Positions 1-7,119 of a stretch of 9,406 bases of DNA are shown piece by piece. The stretch spans positions 1-9,406 of the forward strand of contig CAYRIF010000145.1 of assembly GCA_964424205.1 (NCBI GenBank). Direction: 5' to 3'. The DNA is from CAYRIF01 sp964424205. GTDB lineage: Bacteria > Bacteroidota > Bacteroidia > Cytophagales > Cyclobacteriaceae. The translations under genes were made by a program, and so were the position numbers. The notes beneath the pieces are model-generated. The model was not told the origin of the DNA. It searched no databases and saw only the letters and a program-made list of their open reading frames with translations. Numbering within the stretch: position 1 is the first letter of the stretch; each line of letters begins with the position of its first letter.

Positions 1-37
1 GGAAACAAAAGTTATAATTTGCAAATTAGTTCAATGA

Positions 38-886
38 TTACTCATTTTCATTCAAACGAAATTGTGAGGGTGAAATTCCAAACTGCTTCTTAAAGGAGCG
101 GTTGAACGTTGATATGGCATCAAAACCACAATCATAAGCAACATTAGAAATGCGTATATTTTTGTTGCTCAGCAATGTTTTTGCTTTTTCCATTTTTTTA
201 TGAAGAATATATTTGGCAGGACTTTCTGAGTATATTTTTGCAAATTTTCGCTGAAAAGTAGAAATGCTCATACCGCATAAAGTTGCTATTTCATGGAGAG
301 ATAAACTTGCGAACAAATTATTTTCAATGGTTGTTTTGAAATTATATTCGTAGGGCTTATAGAGAGATGAAACAAAATCCAATACAGATGGTGCACTTTC
401 AGTTTTTGCTAGTAACAATAGGAACTCTTTCAATTTAGTCAGGAGCATACTATCACTAGCCACAGATGGATTGTCTAGCAGAAATTCAATACTCTGGATA
501 AAATTTAGAAGAATTCCATCAATATTTATTTTGGTCGTATCATAATCAGTTTCAAAATCTGATAGTGATAAATCATAGTCTAATAGCTCTTTTACGATTG
601 CAGGATAGAAGTACGCCCCGATAACTTTGATTTTTTCTTCTGTTATTGGCTGTTGCCCCATAGCCCTTTCAAAAAAGTAATTACCACATTTAGCGAGCAT
701 CCCATCACCGCTATTAAAATGAATAACTTTTTCTGGTGTTCTGAATTGAAAGCTACCTTTTTCTATGAACATAAAGCAGGCTTCCGTTTCTTGAAAAACT
801 TTAGGCAACCGTTTGAAGTCACCCAAAATGAGTTTTTCAAAAATTACCTTGCCATTATATGTTAATGCTTTATGCTCAAAAACCAT
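38..886 (-). CDS. AraC-family transcriptional regulator
   Basis: This is a DNA-binding regulator with the usual AraC layout. Residues 1 to about 165 form an N-terminal sensing/dimerisation region, with a beta-rich stretch around residues 37-75 (FMFIEKGSFQF, then FNSGDGML) like the cupin-type AraC effector domain. Residues about 180-282 form the paired helix-turn-helix domain: the first HTH is near LSLHEIATLCGMSISTFQRKF (195-215), and the second near ISNVAYDCGF (246-255), leading into STFNRSFKKQFGISPSQFR. The signature F-x-R-x-FK-x-x-G-x-SP-x-x-FR is intact. The frame stays open to a TTG at 904, but I prefer the ATG at 884-886, giving 282 residues, normal for the family. It lies 89 bases beyond the clpX stop on the same strand, with no clear terminator between them, so read-through is possible. 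The effector and target genes cannot be told from sequence; the fold assignment is secure. Confidence 0.9.
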   Translation of the reverse strand: MVFEHKALTYNGKVIFEKLILGDFKRLPKVFQETEACFMFIEKGSFQFRTPEKVIHFNSGDGMLAKCGNYFFERAMGQQPITEEKIKVIGAYFYPAIVKELLDYDLSLSDFETDYDTTKINIDGILLNFIQSIEFLLDNPSVASDSMLLTKLKEFLLLLAKTESAPSVLDFVSSLYKPYEYNFKTTIENNLFASLSLHEIATLCGMSISTFQRKFAKIYSESPAKYILHKKMEKAKTLLSNKNIRISNVAYDCGFDAISTFNRSFKKQFGISPSQFRLNENE

Positions 887-975
887 TTTTTGCAAATCAT
901 ACAACTTCTTTAATAAGTAATCGGGATGGCGGAAAGTTAATTGTCTTGCAATACGTTTCTAAGTCCTATTTAACC

Positions 976-2199
976 CTAAGCCACCCGCAACTTCTTAAAC
1001 TTAGACTTATCAAACTGTCCTTCGGCATACGCCTTATCAATGACCAGTTTTTTAACCATCGGTTGTGAAGGTAATTCAAACATGGCATCCGTGACTATTG
1101 CCTCAAATATAGAACGCAATCCTCTTGCTCCTAGCTTATATTCCATCGCTTTTTCTACGATGTAATCGAGTGCATCCTCTTTTATTTCCAGTTTAATGTG
1201 CTCCATGTCAAACAACTTGGTGTATTGCTTGGTCAGCGCATTTTTTGGTTCCGTTAATATTTGTTTTAAGGCACTTTCATCAAGCGGATTTAGGAATGTC
1301 AACACTGGCAACCGGCCAATCAACTCAGGAATTAAACCATAAGATTTTAGATCTAGCGCAGTGACATATTGCAGCATATTTTCTTTGTCAACAACCACAT
1401 CATCTTTTTTAGAAGCAAAACCAATCGGTTTGGTATTTAACCGAGAAGCGATATTTCTGCTGATGCCATCAAATGCCCCACCGCAGATAAATAGAATATT
1501 TTCAGTGTCAACACTAATCATTTTTTGGTCAGGATGTTTACGTCCTCCCTGTGGCGGCACGTTGATTGCCGTACCTTCCAATAACTTCAATAGTGCCTGC
1601 TGCACGCCTTCTCCACTTACATCCCTAGTGATGGATGGGTTGTCAGATTTACGCGCTATTTTATCCAGCTCATCGATATAAACAATGCCTTTCTGCGCTG
1701 CTTTCACATCATAATCAGCCGCTTGCAACAGTCTAGTGAGAATGCTTTCTACATCTTCGCCTACATAACCCGCCTCAGTTAAGACCGTAGCATCTGCAAT
1801 GCAAAATGGCACTTGTAATATTTTAGCGATGGTTTTGGCTAGGTATGTTTTACCAGTCCCAGTCTCACCTACCATGATGATATTGGATTTTTCAATGGTC
1901 ACATCATCATCATTTTTGCGCTGCCCCAATCTTTTGTAATGGTTATACACTGCTACAGAAATTACTTTTTTTGCTTCATCCTGTCCAATCACAAATTGGT
2001 CTAGGTGAGCCTTCATGTCTTTTGGCTTGAGTAAATTAAAATCAGGCGTGCCTTTGCCGACGGCAGGTTTTTTCTCTTCATCCAGAATTTGCTGTGCCTG
2101 ACTGATACAAACATTACAAATGTGTGCCTGAATTCCGGAGATCATCAAATCGACATCCTTTTTATTTCTTCCACAAAATGAGCAGGTTACTTCTGACAT
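976..2199 (-). CDS. clpX: ClpX, ATP-dependent unfoldase subunit of the Clp protease
   Basis: ClpX is a hexameric AAA+ unfoldase that recognises tagged or damaged cytoplasmic proteins and threads them into ClpP. The 407 residues match the family's usual length. The N-terminal zinc-binding domain has four cysteines, C6, C9, C28 and C31. The AAA+ core shows Walker A GETGTGKT (111-118), pore-1 loop GYVG (144-147), Walker B with D176-E177, the pore-2 RKH motif (220-222), and the GRLPV box with the presumed arginine finger R296. The ClpP-docking IGF loop (259-261) is present, as is sensor 2 GARGLR (357-362). Every element needed for ATP hydrolysis, substrate pulling and ClpP docking is intact. The start is an ATG followed directly by the zinc-finger sequence. 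The gene lies 106 bases downstream of clpP on the same strand, across a repeat-rich spacer, so the two are probably co-transcribed. Confidence 0.98.
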   Translation of the reverse strand: MSEVTCSFCGRNKKDVDLMISGIQAHICNVCISQAQQILDEEKKPAVGKGTPDFNLLKPKDMKAHLDQFVIGQDEAKKVISVAVYNHYKRLGQRKNDDDVTIEKSNIIMVGETGTGKTYLAKTIAKILQVPFCIADATVLTEAGYVGEDVESILTRLLQAADYDVKAAQKGIVYIDELDKIARKSDNPSITRDVSGEGVQQALLKLLEGTAINVPPQGGRKHPDQKMISVDTENILFICGGAFDGISRNIASRLNTKPIGFASKKDDVVVDKENMLQYVTALDLKSYGLIPELIGRLPVLTFLNPLDESALKQILTEPKNALTKQYTKLFDMEHIKLEIKEDALDYIVEKAMEYKLGARGLRSIFEAIVTDAMFELPSQPMVKKLVIDKAYAEGQFDKSKFKKLRVA

Positions 2200-2213
2200 A
2201 TTTTTTTTTGTTT

Positions 2214-2297
2214 AATGTATTAAGTCTCAAGTACAATGTATTAAGCCTTAAAGTTCGGCGTTTCTACATAATACTTTGTACTTAATACTTTGTACTT
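2214..2297. repeat. 7-base-period repeats with dyad symmetry in the clpP-clpX spacer
   Basis: The spacer is built from short related units. A 14-base unit, AATACTTTGTACTT, occurs twice in perfect tandem (2270-2283 and 2284-2297). Its reverse complement, with one mismatch, lies at 2229-2242 (AAGTACAATGTATT), and AATGTATTAAG occurs at 2214-2224 and 2235-2245, 21 bases apart. Read on the minus strand it breaks into heptamers such as AAGTACA and AAGTATT, followed by inverted-type heptamers such as GTACTTG and ATACATT. The 2229-2243 arm can pair with 2269-2283 (14 of 15 positions, 25-base loop) or, shifted by 14 bases, with the second copy, so the clpP-clpX transcript could form alternative hairpins here. 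The function is unknown. Confidence 0.8.
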
Positions 2298-2305
2298 TTT
2301 AAAAC

Positions 2306-2995
2306 TTAACGCTTCGCTTTCCTAATCAAAACCTCATCAATCAATCCGTATGCTTTGGCCTCTGCCGCAGTCATCCAATAATCCCTATCAGAGTCTTTTT
2401 CAATTTGTTTATACGTTTTCCCACTATGTTCGGCTAATATATCGTATAATTCTTTTTTCAAAGACATAATCAACTTCAAAGAAATCTCCATGTCTTTAGA
2501 TTGCCCTTGCATGCCACCAGATGGCTGATGAATCATTACTCTGGAATGCGGTAAAGCAGACCTTTTGTTTTTAGCACCACCAGCTAGCAAAACAGCACCC
2601 ATGGAAGCGGCCATGCCTGTACAGATTGTAGCTACCTCTGGGTTGATATAATTCATGGTATCGTATATGCCCAGCCCAGCCATCACTGACCCTCCAGGAC
2701 TATTGACGTATAAAAGGACGTCACGGTTGGCATCTACCGATTCTAAAAATAGCAATTGTGCCGTAATGATATTGGAAATATTATCATCAATGCCCATCCC
2801 TAAAAATATAATTCTATCCATGATGAGTCTAGTAAACACATCAATTGCCGCAAATCTCCCCGGCCGTTCTTCGATTACAGAGCGTGTCATGTTTTCAACG
2901 GTTTGTGTATATCTGTCAAAAGCAGTGCCACTAATCCCCTGTCCTTTGATGGCGTATTTTCTAAATTCTTCTTTGCTTAGTTCTTTATCAAACAT
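2306..2995 (-). CDS. clpP: ClpP, ATP-dependent Clp protease proteolytic subunit
   Basis: ClpP is the tetradecameric serine protease chamber that degrades proteins unfolded by ClpX. The catalytic triad is recognisable by motif and spacing: S131 in GMAASMGA, H156 in RVMIHQPSGG, and D205 in DSDRDYWM. The gaps of 25 and 49 residues equal those of E. coli ClpP (S97, H122, D171). The handle-region sequence around SKDMEISLK follows the histidine. The protein has 229 residues, about 20 more than E. coli ClpP, because of a longer N-terminus (FRKYAIKGQGISG...). This extension is of the Bacteroidota kind and may be a processed propeptide or a gating segment. The start is an ATG with a weak GGA a few bases upstream. 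It lies between tig and clpX, the classic arrangement, though a terminator-like hairpin separates it from tig. Confidence 0.98.
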   Translation of the reverse strand: MFDKELSKEEFRKYAIKGQGISGTAFDRYTQTVENMTRSVIEERPGRFAAIDVFTRLIMDRIIFLGMGIDDNISNIITAQLLFLESVDANRDVLLYVNSPGGSVMAGLGIYDTMNYINPEVATICTGMAASMGAVLLAGGAKNKRSALPHSRVMIHQPSGGMQGQSKDMEISLKLIMSLKKELYDILAEHSGKTYKQIEKDSDRDYWMTAAEAKAYGLIDEVLIRKAKR

Positions 2996-3026
2996 TTTCC
3001 TTTGTTTTTAAATTTCATGTAAAAGT

Positions 3027-3052
3027 AAAAAAAGTCCTTGTAAAAAGGACTT
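3027..3052 (-). terminator. Rho-independent terminator between tig and clpP
   Basis: On the minus strand, AAGTCCTT pairs perfectly with AAGGACTT across a 5-base loop (arms 3032-3039 and 3045-3052). The second arm runs straight into seven T residues. On the plus strand no T run follows, so the signal is directional. It lies about 180 bases after the tig stop and about 30 bases before the clpP ATG, so it probably ends or attenuates the tig transcript and implies that clpP has its own promoter. The nearest candidate I see is a one-mismatch TAnnTTTG match at 3020-3027, TACTTTTA on the minus strand, with no clear -33 box. Confidence 0.7.
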
Positions 3053-3232
3053 CCATGTAATGTTTAATTGTGATTTTGTTTTGAAATTTATAATCTAATA
3101 AATGCGTTTGAGAAGGTTAACGTGCGCCTGAGTTTACAACCTCGCTCAGCGTCTCCTGCAAGGGACTCTGAGCTTTTGATAAGCCTAAACAGTGCCCCTG
3201 TTTATTTGGGGAAGTTATTTACACTTTATAAA
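3053..3232. other. Structured intergenic region downstream of tig
   Basis: This 180-base spacer has no credible gene but is rich in inverted repeats. The strongest is at 3144-3173: GCTCAG and CTGAGC enclose a second paired section (GTC with GAC, then CC with GG past one bulged base) and a short loop. A further CTGAG copy at 3128-3132 could pair with the same CTCAG, giving a competing stem. CCCC at 3195-3198 and GGGG at 3208-3211 can form a small extra hairpin near the tig stop. It could be a structured 3' untranslated region of tig, a small RNA, or a dispersed REP-like palindrome. The sequence alone does not decide. Confidence 0.5.
3144..3173. repeat. 30-bp imperfect palindrome, REP-like or RNA hairpin
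   Basis: The outer arms are GCTCAG (3144-3149) and CTGAGC (3168-3173). After one mismatch the inner arms pair as GTC with GAC, then CC with GG with T3154 bulged, leaving a loop of about five bases. It is more GC-rich than the surrounding spacer. Its size and imperfect symmetry resemble extragenic palindromes that occur in many copies per genome, but only one copy is present in this window. Confidence 0.55.
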
Positions 3233-4561
3233 TTACTTAGACACAATCTCCTTAAACTTCTCCATATCCACTTTCTTAGTAGTAACCTTTATTTTCTCCT
3301 TTACAAAAGCCAATACCATTTCGTTTCTAGCCTGCTCAAAAACCTTCATATAATTATTGCCATTCTCCCCTTTCAGGTAATTATCAACAAACATATCTAG
3401 GCTGTCTTCCATTTGCCCAGCCATGCCAGATTGTTGCAGTTGTGCCCTAATCATTGTCTTGGTAGTAGCAATCACATCTTCGTGTTCTGCTTTGATTTCA
3501 TTGTCTTCACTGATCTTGTTTTGGATGATTGTCCATTTCAAATCAGTGGCATACATGTCATATTCCTTGTCTATAATTTCTTTGGTGATTTTCCCTTCGT
3601 TTGAAACAAAAAGCCAGTCTTTAAGAAATTCATCTGGCAAGGTCATTTTCGTGTTTTCCACAAACTGCTTTCTTATACTGTGGTCTAAAAACATATCGCT
3701 TTCTCTGACATAATTTTCAGAGATAGTTGTTTTCACTTTTTCAGTAAATGCTTTTTCATCAGTCACCGCATCTTTTCCAAAAACCCGGTCAAAAAATTCT
3801 TGATTAATTTCGGCAGCTACTTTTCTGTTTACATTTTTTACTGTGAACTCAAACGCACCTTCCAATGCTTTGGTCTCTTCTTCACTTTTGTTCAATGCAT
3901 GACTGAGTTTGTGGGTATCTTTTATAGTTTTTAGCAAATCAAATTTTACAGTTGCTTCTTTGCCAATACCAATGAAGCCTTTCTTTTCTTTCTTCTCCAT
4001 ATCATCAATTTCAAGCAATAAATCTTGCTCAAAATCCCCATCCACTTGCTTCAACGTTCCGAAAAGGGAATCACCGTCCTCACTTTTTTCGGGATTGGTC
4101 ATGGTGCCAAACTGCTTTTTTAAATCCTCAATGGTTTTTTGAACCGCCTTGTCATCAACAAGGATTTCGTATTTGGTTATTTTAGCAGCTAAATCCACTT
4201 TGAAGTTATCGACCATCCCAATTTTGTAGTCGAAGTCAAAATCTTTCTGCGTATCCCAGTCAATTGCTTGTGATTTTTCCAAATCAGGGAGTGGGTCACC
4301 CAATATATTCAGCTTATTTTCTTTGATATAATCAGTCAGAGATTTAGAAAGCAGGTGGTTTATTTCTTCTACCAAAATCGACTTTCCATACATTTTTTGA
4401 ATATAAGAAACGGGGACTTTCCCTTGCCTAAAGCCTTTCACTTGTGCTTTTTTGCTATGTTCCTTTATTTTTTTATCAACGAGTGATTGATAATCTTCCT
4501 CTTTCAAAGAAACCCTAATTGAACCTTCTGTTGCCGATTTTTTGTCTAGTACTATATTCAA
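3233..4561 (-). CDS. tig: Trigger factor, ribosome-associated chaperone
   Basis: Trigger factor binds the ribosome near the exit tunnel and shields emerging chains; the family also carries a peptidyl-prolyl isomerase domain. The ribosome-docking signature GFRQGKVP is at residues 43-50, within the N-terminal domain (about 1-115, including MYGKSILVEEINHLL). A diverged isomerase-like domain covers about 150-245 and the helical C-terminal arms about 250-442. The length, 442 residues, is typical. No ATG is available near the N-terminus: the upstream in-frame stop is at 4589-4591, and the candidate starts are TTG at 4565-4567 and TTG at 4559-4561. I chose the second because MNIVLDKKSATEG fits the N-terminus of Bacteroidota trigger factors; the other adds only two residues. 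There is no Shine-Dalgarno site. tig heads the tig-clpP-clpX cluster and follows tRNA-Leu on the same strand. Confidence 0.95.
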   Translation of the reverse strand: MNIVLDKKSATEGSIRVSLKEEDYQSLVDKKIKEHSKKAQVKGFRQGKVPVSYIQKMYGKSILVEEINHLLSKSLTDYIKENKLNILGDPLPDLEKSQAIDWDTQKDFDFDYKIGMVDNFKVDLAAKITKYEILVDDKAVQKTIEDLKKQFGTMTNPEKSEDGDSLFGTLKQVDGDFEQDLLLEIDDMEKKEKKGFIGIGKEATVKFDLLKTIKDTHKLSHALNKSEEETKALEGAFEFTVKNVNRKVAAEINQEFFDRVFGKDAVTDEKAFTEKVKTTISENYVRESDMFLDHSIRKQFVENTKMTLPDEFLKDWLFVSNEGKITKEIIDKEYDMYATDLKWTIIQNKISEDNEIKAEHEDVIATTKTMIRAQLQQSGMAGQMEDSLDMFVDNYLKGENGNNYMKVFEQARNEMVLAFVKEKIKVTTKKVDMEKFKEIVSK

Positions 4562-4590
4562 AACCAAAGAATTTTTTATTGTAAATAATT

Positions 4591-4639
4591 AAAGTAAAAA
4601 CCCCCGTTCCCAATGAGTATCATCGTGTCCGAGGGTTTT
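4591..4639 (-). terminator. Hairpin terminator downstream of tRNA-Leu, possibly attenuating tig
   Basis: On the minus strand, AAAACCCTCG (4630-4639) pairs with CGGGGGTTTT (4597-4606) over ten positions with one G-T wobble. The loop holds a second small stem, ATGA with TCAT. The descending arm ends in five T residues, followed by AC and three more T. On the plus strand the wobble becomes a C-A mismatch, which favours function on the minus strand. It lies 3 bases after the tRNA CCA end and about 30 bases before the tig start, so it should end the tRNA transcript and may limit read-through into tig. Confidence 0.7.
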
Positions 4640-4641
4640 AA

Positions 4642-4726
4642 TGGTGCGGGTGAAGGGACTCGAACCCCCACGCCTCACAGCGCTAGATCCTAAGTCTAGT
4701 GCGTCTACCAATTTCGCCACACCCGC
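4642..4726 (-). tRNA. tRNA-Leu, anticodon TAG
   Basis: On the minus strand the acceptor arms GCGGGTG and CACCCGC pair fully, followed by discriminator A and an encoded CCA (4642-4644). The anticodon stem CTAGA/TCTAG encloses the loop CTTAGGA, so the anticodon is TAG, reading CTA-type leucine codons. A long variable arm with a short CGC/GCG stem marks it as class II, as expected for leucine. The T arm contains GGTTCGAGTCC. Without the CCA the gene is 82 bases. It stands between divergently arranged rel and tig, with its own promoter and terminator. Confidence 0.97.
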
Positions 4727-4737
4727 ATTTGGAAGTG

Positions 4738-4768
4738 CAAAAGTATATAATTAATTAGAAGTTGCAAC
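4738..4768 (-). promoter_or_regulatory. Bacteroidota-type promoter of tRNA-Leu
   Basis: On the minus strand TACTTTTG (4738-4745) matches the -7 consensus TAnnTTTG exactly. GTTG (4765-4768) stands 19 bases upstream as the -33 element. Transcription would start a few bases before the tRNA 5' end at 4726. The GTTG is half of a small palindrome, GTTGCAAC (4761-4768), so the same bases also present a TTG towards rel on the other strand. Confidence 0.75.
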
Positions 4769-4838
4769 GTATTTTTTAAAAAAGATGTTTTACCTTTAGT
4801 CTTCATTTTTTACCATAAGAATAGAACACCTTCTGGGC

Positions 4839-7046
4839 ATGGAAGCGATAGACGTAGAAGCAGAAAAAAAACTAATCCTTAACAAATACAGAAAGTTGTT
4901 AAGGCACGCCAAGCCATTCCTAAAAGACAATGATGCCAAAATTATAAAAAAGGCATTTAACACATCGCTTGAAGCGCATAAAGAAATGCGCAGAAAGTCT
5001 GGCGAGCCCTATATTTTGCACCCAGTAGCAGTGGCGCAGATTTGTGTGGAAGAAATTGGACTCGGCACCACTGCAATTGTATCGGCACTGCTGCATGATG
5101 TGGTGGAGGATACCGAGTGGGAAGTAGAAGATGTCAAAAGAGAATTTGGTGATCGGGTGGCATTAATTATTGACGGACTCACAAAAATTGCGGGCGCTTT
5201 TGAATATGGTAGCTCGCAACAAGCAGAGAATTTCAGAAAAATGCTGTTAACCCTTTCGCATGATGTTAGGGTGATTTTGATAAAACTTGCCGACAGATTG
5301 CATAACATGCGAACACTCGAAAGCATGCCACGCAATAAGCAACTCAAGATTGCTTCGGAAACAATGTACCTATATGCACCACTGGCTCACCGGCTTGGTT
5401 TGTATACCATCAAATCCGAGTTGGAAGATTTGCATTTGAAGTATTTCGAAAATGAGGATTACAAGCAAATAATAAGTAAAATAGCAGGATCAAAAGATGC
5501 GCGTGATCGATTTATCCGAAAATTCATCAAGCCAATTCAAAAAGAACTTAAAGCACTTAACCTAGATTTTGAAATTAAGGGACGCCCGAAATCGATCCAT
5601 TCTATTTGGAATAAAATGAAAATACAGGACATTCCTTTTGAAGAGGTATTTGATTTGTTTGCAGTGAGAATTATAGTCAATTCGGATTACGAAGAGGAAA
5701 AAGCGGATTGTTGGAAGGTGTATTCTATTGTTACGGATTTTTACAAACCAAACCCCGACCGCTTGAGGGATTGGGTAAGCACACCAAAATCAAATGGATA
5801 CGAGTCGTTGCATACCACTGTGATGAGCGACAATGGGCAATGGGTAGAAGTGCAAATTCGAACCAAACGAATGGATGATATTGCAGAGAAAGGCTATGCA
5901 GCACATTGGAAATACAAGGATAGTAGCAGCAAACCGGAATCCGGCTTAGAGCAGTGGATTACTAAAGTACGTCACTTACTTGAAGAAAATGATGCATCAG
6001 CCATTGAGTTTGTAGATGATTTCAAATCAAACCTTTTTAGCGATGAGGTGTTTGTATTTACCCCTGAGGGGGAATTAAAAACGTTGCCACATGGTGCCTC
6101 AGCATTAGATTTTGCCTTTGAAATTCACACCGAAGTGGGGCAACATTGTTTAGGCGCTAAGGTGAATTCTAAACTCGTCCCCATCAATTATGTTTTGAAC
6201 AATGGGGATCAGGTAGAAATACTAACATCGGTCAAGCAAAAACCTAATGAGGGATGGCTGAAATATGTAAAAACTTCGAAGGCGAGATCAAAAATAAAAG
6301 AATCACTGAGGGAGGAGCTGAAATTGGTTTCGTCTGAAGGCAAAGAGATTATTTATAGAAAGTTTAGGCAACTAAAGATAACACCAAACCAAGAGTCGCT
6401 GGAGCAGTTGAGGGCTTATTTTAATGCTAAAACGATTAGTGACCTCTATGCAGGAATTGCCAATGGTAAATTTGACACAAAGGGCATTAAAAAATTTAAG
6501 GAGGTTAGGACCAAATATAAATCAGGATCAAAAGGCAAAATTTCTGATGCAAAGACATTTGTAAGTGAAATTTCTAAAATAAAGGGGAAAAAGCAGGATG
6601 TGCTTTTCATAGGAGAGGATATGGATACGCTTGATTATACTTTGGCGGTGTGTTGTAATCCCATTTCAGGTGACGCTGTTTTTGGCTTTGTAACAGTCAA
6701 TGAGGGTATAAAAATTCACCGCACCTCCTGCCCAAATGCGGTCGAGTTAATGTCACATTATGGTTATCGTATTGTAAAAGCAAAGTGGGCTTCGAAAAAG
6801 GAAAGTGCATTTCAAATAGGACTTAAGATTATTGGAACAGATAGAGTGGGACTAATCAAGGATATTACGAACGTAATTTCCAGTGAGCTGAAAGTTAATA
6901 TGAGTAGCATTTCCATTGATACAGACACTGGAATTTTTGACGGAAGTATTAAGCTTTACATTAACGATACCAAGCATTTAGACTTATTAATTAGCAGATT
7001 GGAAAAAGTACAAGGGGTCGTTAACATAGCAAGATATGATGTGTAG
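4839..7046 (+). CDS. rel: Bifunctional (p)ppGpp synthetase/hydrolase (RelA/SpoT family)
   Basis: This cytoplasmic enzyme makes (p)ppGpp from ATP and GDP/GTP and also hydrolyses it, setting the stringent response. The 735 residues carry the full long-RSH layout. In the HD hydrolase domain the metal and catalytic residues are intact: H61, H86-D87, E90-D91, D152 and N156 in LADRLHNMRT. The synthetase domain has GRPKSIHSIWNKM (248-260), D272 in FDLFAVRI, Y321 in SNGYESLHT, and E337/Q339 in VEVQIRT. The TGS domain spans about 402-464. The zinc-finger region has C605-C606, H627 and C631. The ACT domain is about 658-735. Both active sites look functional, so it is bifunctional rather than a RelA-type pure synthetase. 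The start is an ATG with no Shine-Dalgarno. It is divergent from tRNA-Leu and is followed by the fur-STAS-purA operon. Confidence 0.97.
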   Translation: MEAIDVEAEKKLILNKYRKLLRHAKPFLKDNDAKIIKKAFNTSLEAHKEMRRKSGEPYILHPVAVAQICVEEIGLGTTAIVSALLHDVVEDTEWEVEDVKREFGDRVALIIDGLTKIAGAFEYGSSQQAENFRKMLLTLSHDVRVILIKLADRLHNMRTLESMPRNKQLKIASETMYLYAPLAHRLGLYTIKSELEDLHLKYFENEDYKQIISKIAGSKDARDRFIRKFIKPIQKELKALNLDFEIKGRPKSIHSIWNKMKIQDIPFEEVFDLFAVRIIVNSDYEEEKADCWKVYSIVTDFYKPNPDRLRDWVSTPKSNGYESLHTTVMSDNGQWVEVQIRTKRMDDIAEKGYAAHWKYKDSSSKPESGLEQWITKVRHLLEENDASAIEFVDDFKSNLFSDEVFVFTPEGELKTLPHGASALDFAFEIHTEVGQHCLGAKVNSKLVPINYVLNNGDQVEILTSVKQKPNEGWLKYVKTSKARSKIKESLREELKLVSSEGKEIIYRKFRQLKITPNQESLEQLRAYFNAKTISDLYAGIANGKFDTKGIKKFKEVRTKYKSGSKGKISDAKTFVSEISKIKGKKQDVLFIGEDMDTLDYTLAVCCNPISGDAVFGFVTVNEGIKIHRTSCPNAVELMSHYGYRIVKAKWASKKESAFQIGLKIIGTDRVGLIKDITNVISSELKVNMSSISIDTDTGIFDGSIKLYINDTKHLDLLISRLEKVQGVVNIARYDV

Positions 7047-7053
7047 TAATATT

Positions 7054-7074
7054 TATTGAAATAGAATTTCAATA
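7054..7074. promoter_or_regulatory. 21-bp palindrome, candidate Fur-family operator
   Basis: Perfect 9-base arms TATTGAAAT (7054-7062) and ATTTCAATA (7066-7074) flank the 3-base centre AGA. Its length and AT-rich symmetry resemble Fur/PerR-type boxes, though the bases do not match the E. coli Fur box. It overlaps the -33 region of the fur promoter, so a bound repressor would block RNA polymerase. As RNA it would be a weak AT hairpin without a T run, so a terminator for rel is less likely. Confidence 0.55.
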
Positions 7075-7096
7075 GTTTACTTTATAACTATATTTG
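7067..7096 (+). promoter_or_regulatory. Bacteroidota-type promoter of the fur-STAS-purA operon
   Basis: TATATTTG (7089-7096) is an exact match to the -7 consensus TAnnTTTG. TTTC (7067-7070), one mismatch from TTTG, lies 18 bases upstream as a likely -33 element. The start of transcription would fall near 7100-7104, leaving a short A-rich leader before the ATG at 7120. The -33 element lies inside the palindrome at 7054-7074. Confidence 0.65.
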
Positions 7097-7119
7097 CAAA
7101 AGTAGTTTATCAAAATAAA

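Noticed and set aside
15..28. Perfect 14-bp palindrome TAATTTGCAAATTA just beyond the AraC-type gene
   Set aside because: It is symmetric, but short and AT-rich in AT-rich DNA, with no T run or second copy nearby. Chance is a sufficient explanation, and the neighbouring sequence is outside the window.
887..904. TTG start six codons upstream for the AraC-type regulator
   Set aside because: An ATG at 884-886 gives a full-length protein, and the added residues show no family similarity.
859..1068. Plus-strand open frame of 69 codons between the AraC gene and clpX
   Set aside because: It overlaps both real genes in antisense, has no recognisable domain, and looks like a by-product of their codon use.
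3122..3400. Plus-strand open frame of 92 codons running from the structured spacer into tig
   Set aside because: It is antisense to the real tig gene over more than half its length, its sequence resembles no known family, and no promoter or ribosome binding site precedes it.
4791..4798. TACCTTTA as the -7 element of a rel promoter
   Set aside because: It is one base from the consensus, but the nearest TTG (4762-4764) is 26 bases away rather than 19-21, so I do not call it. rel must have a promoter in this 110-base gap, but I cannot place it.
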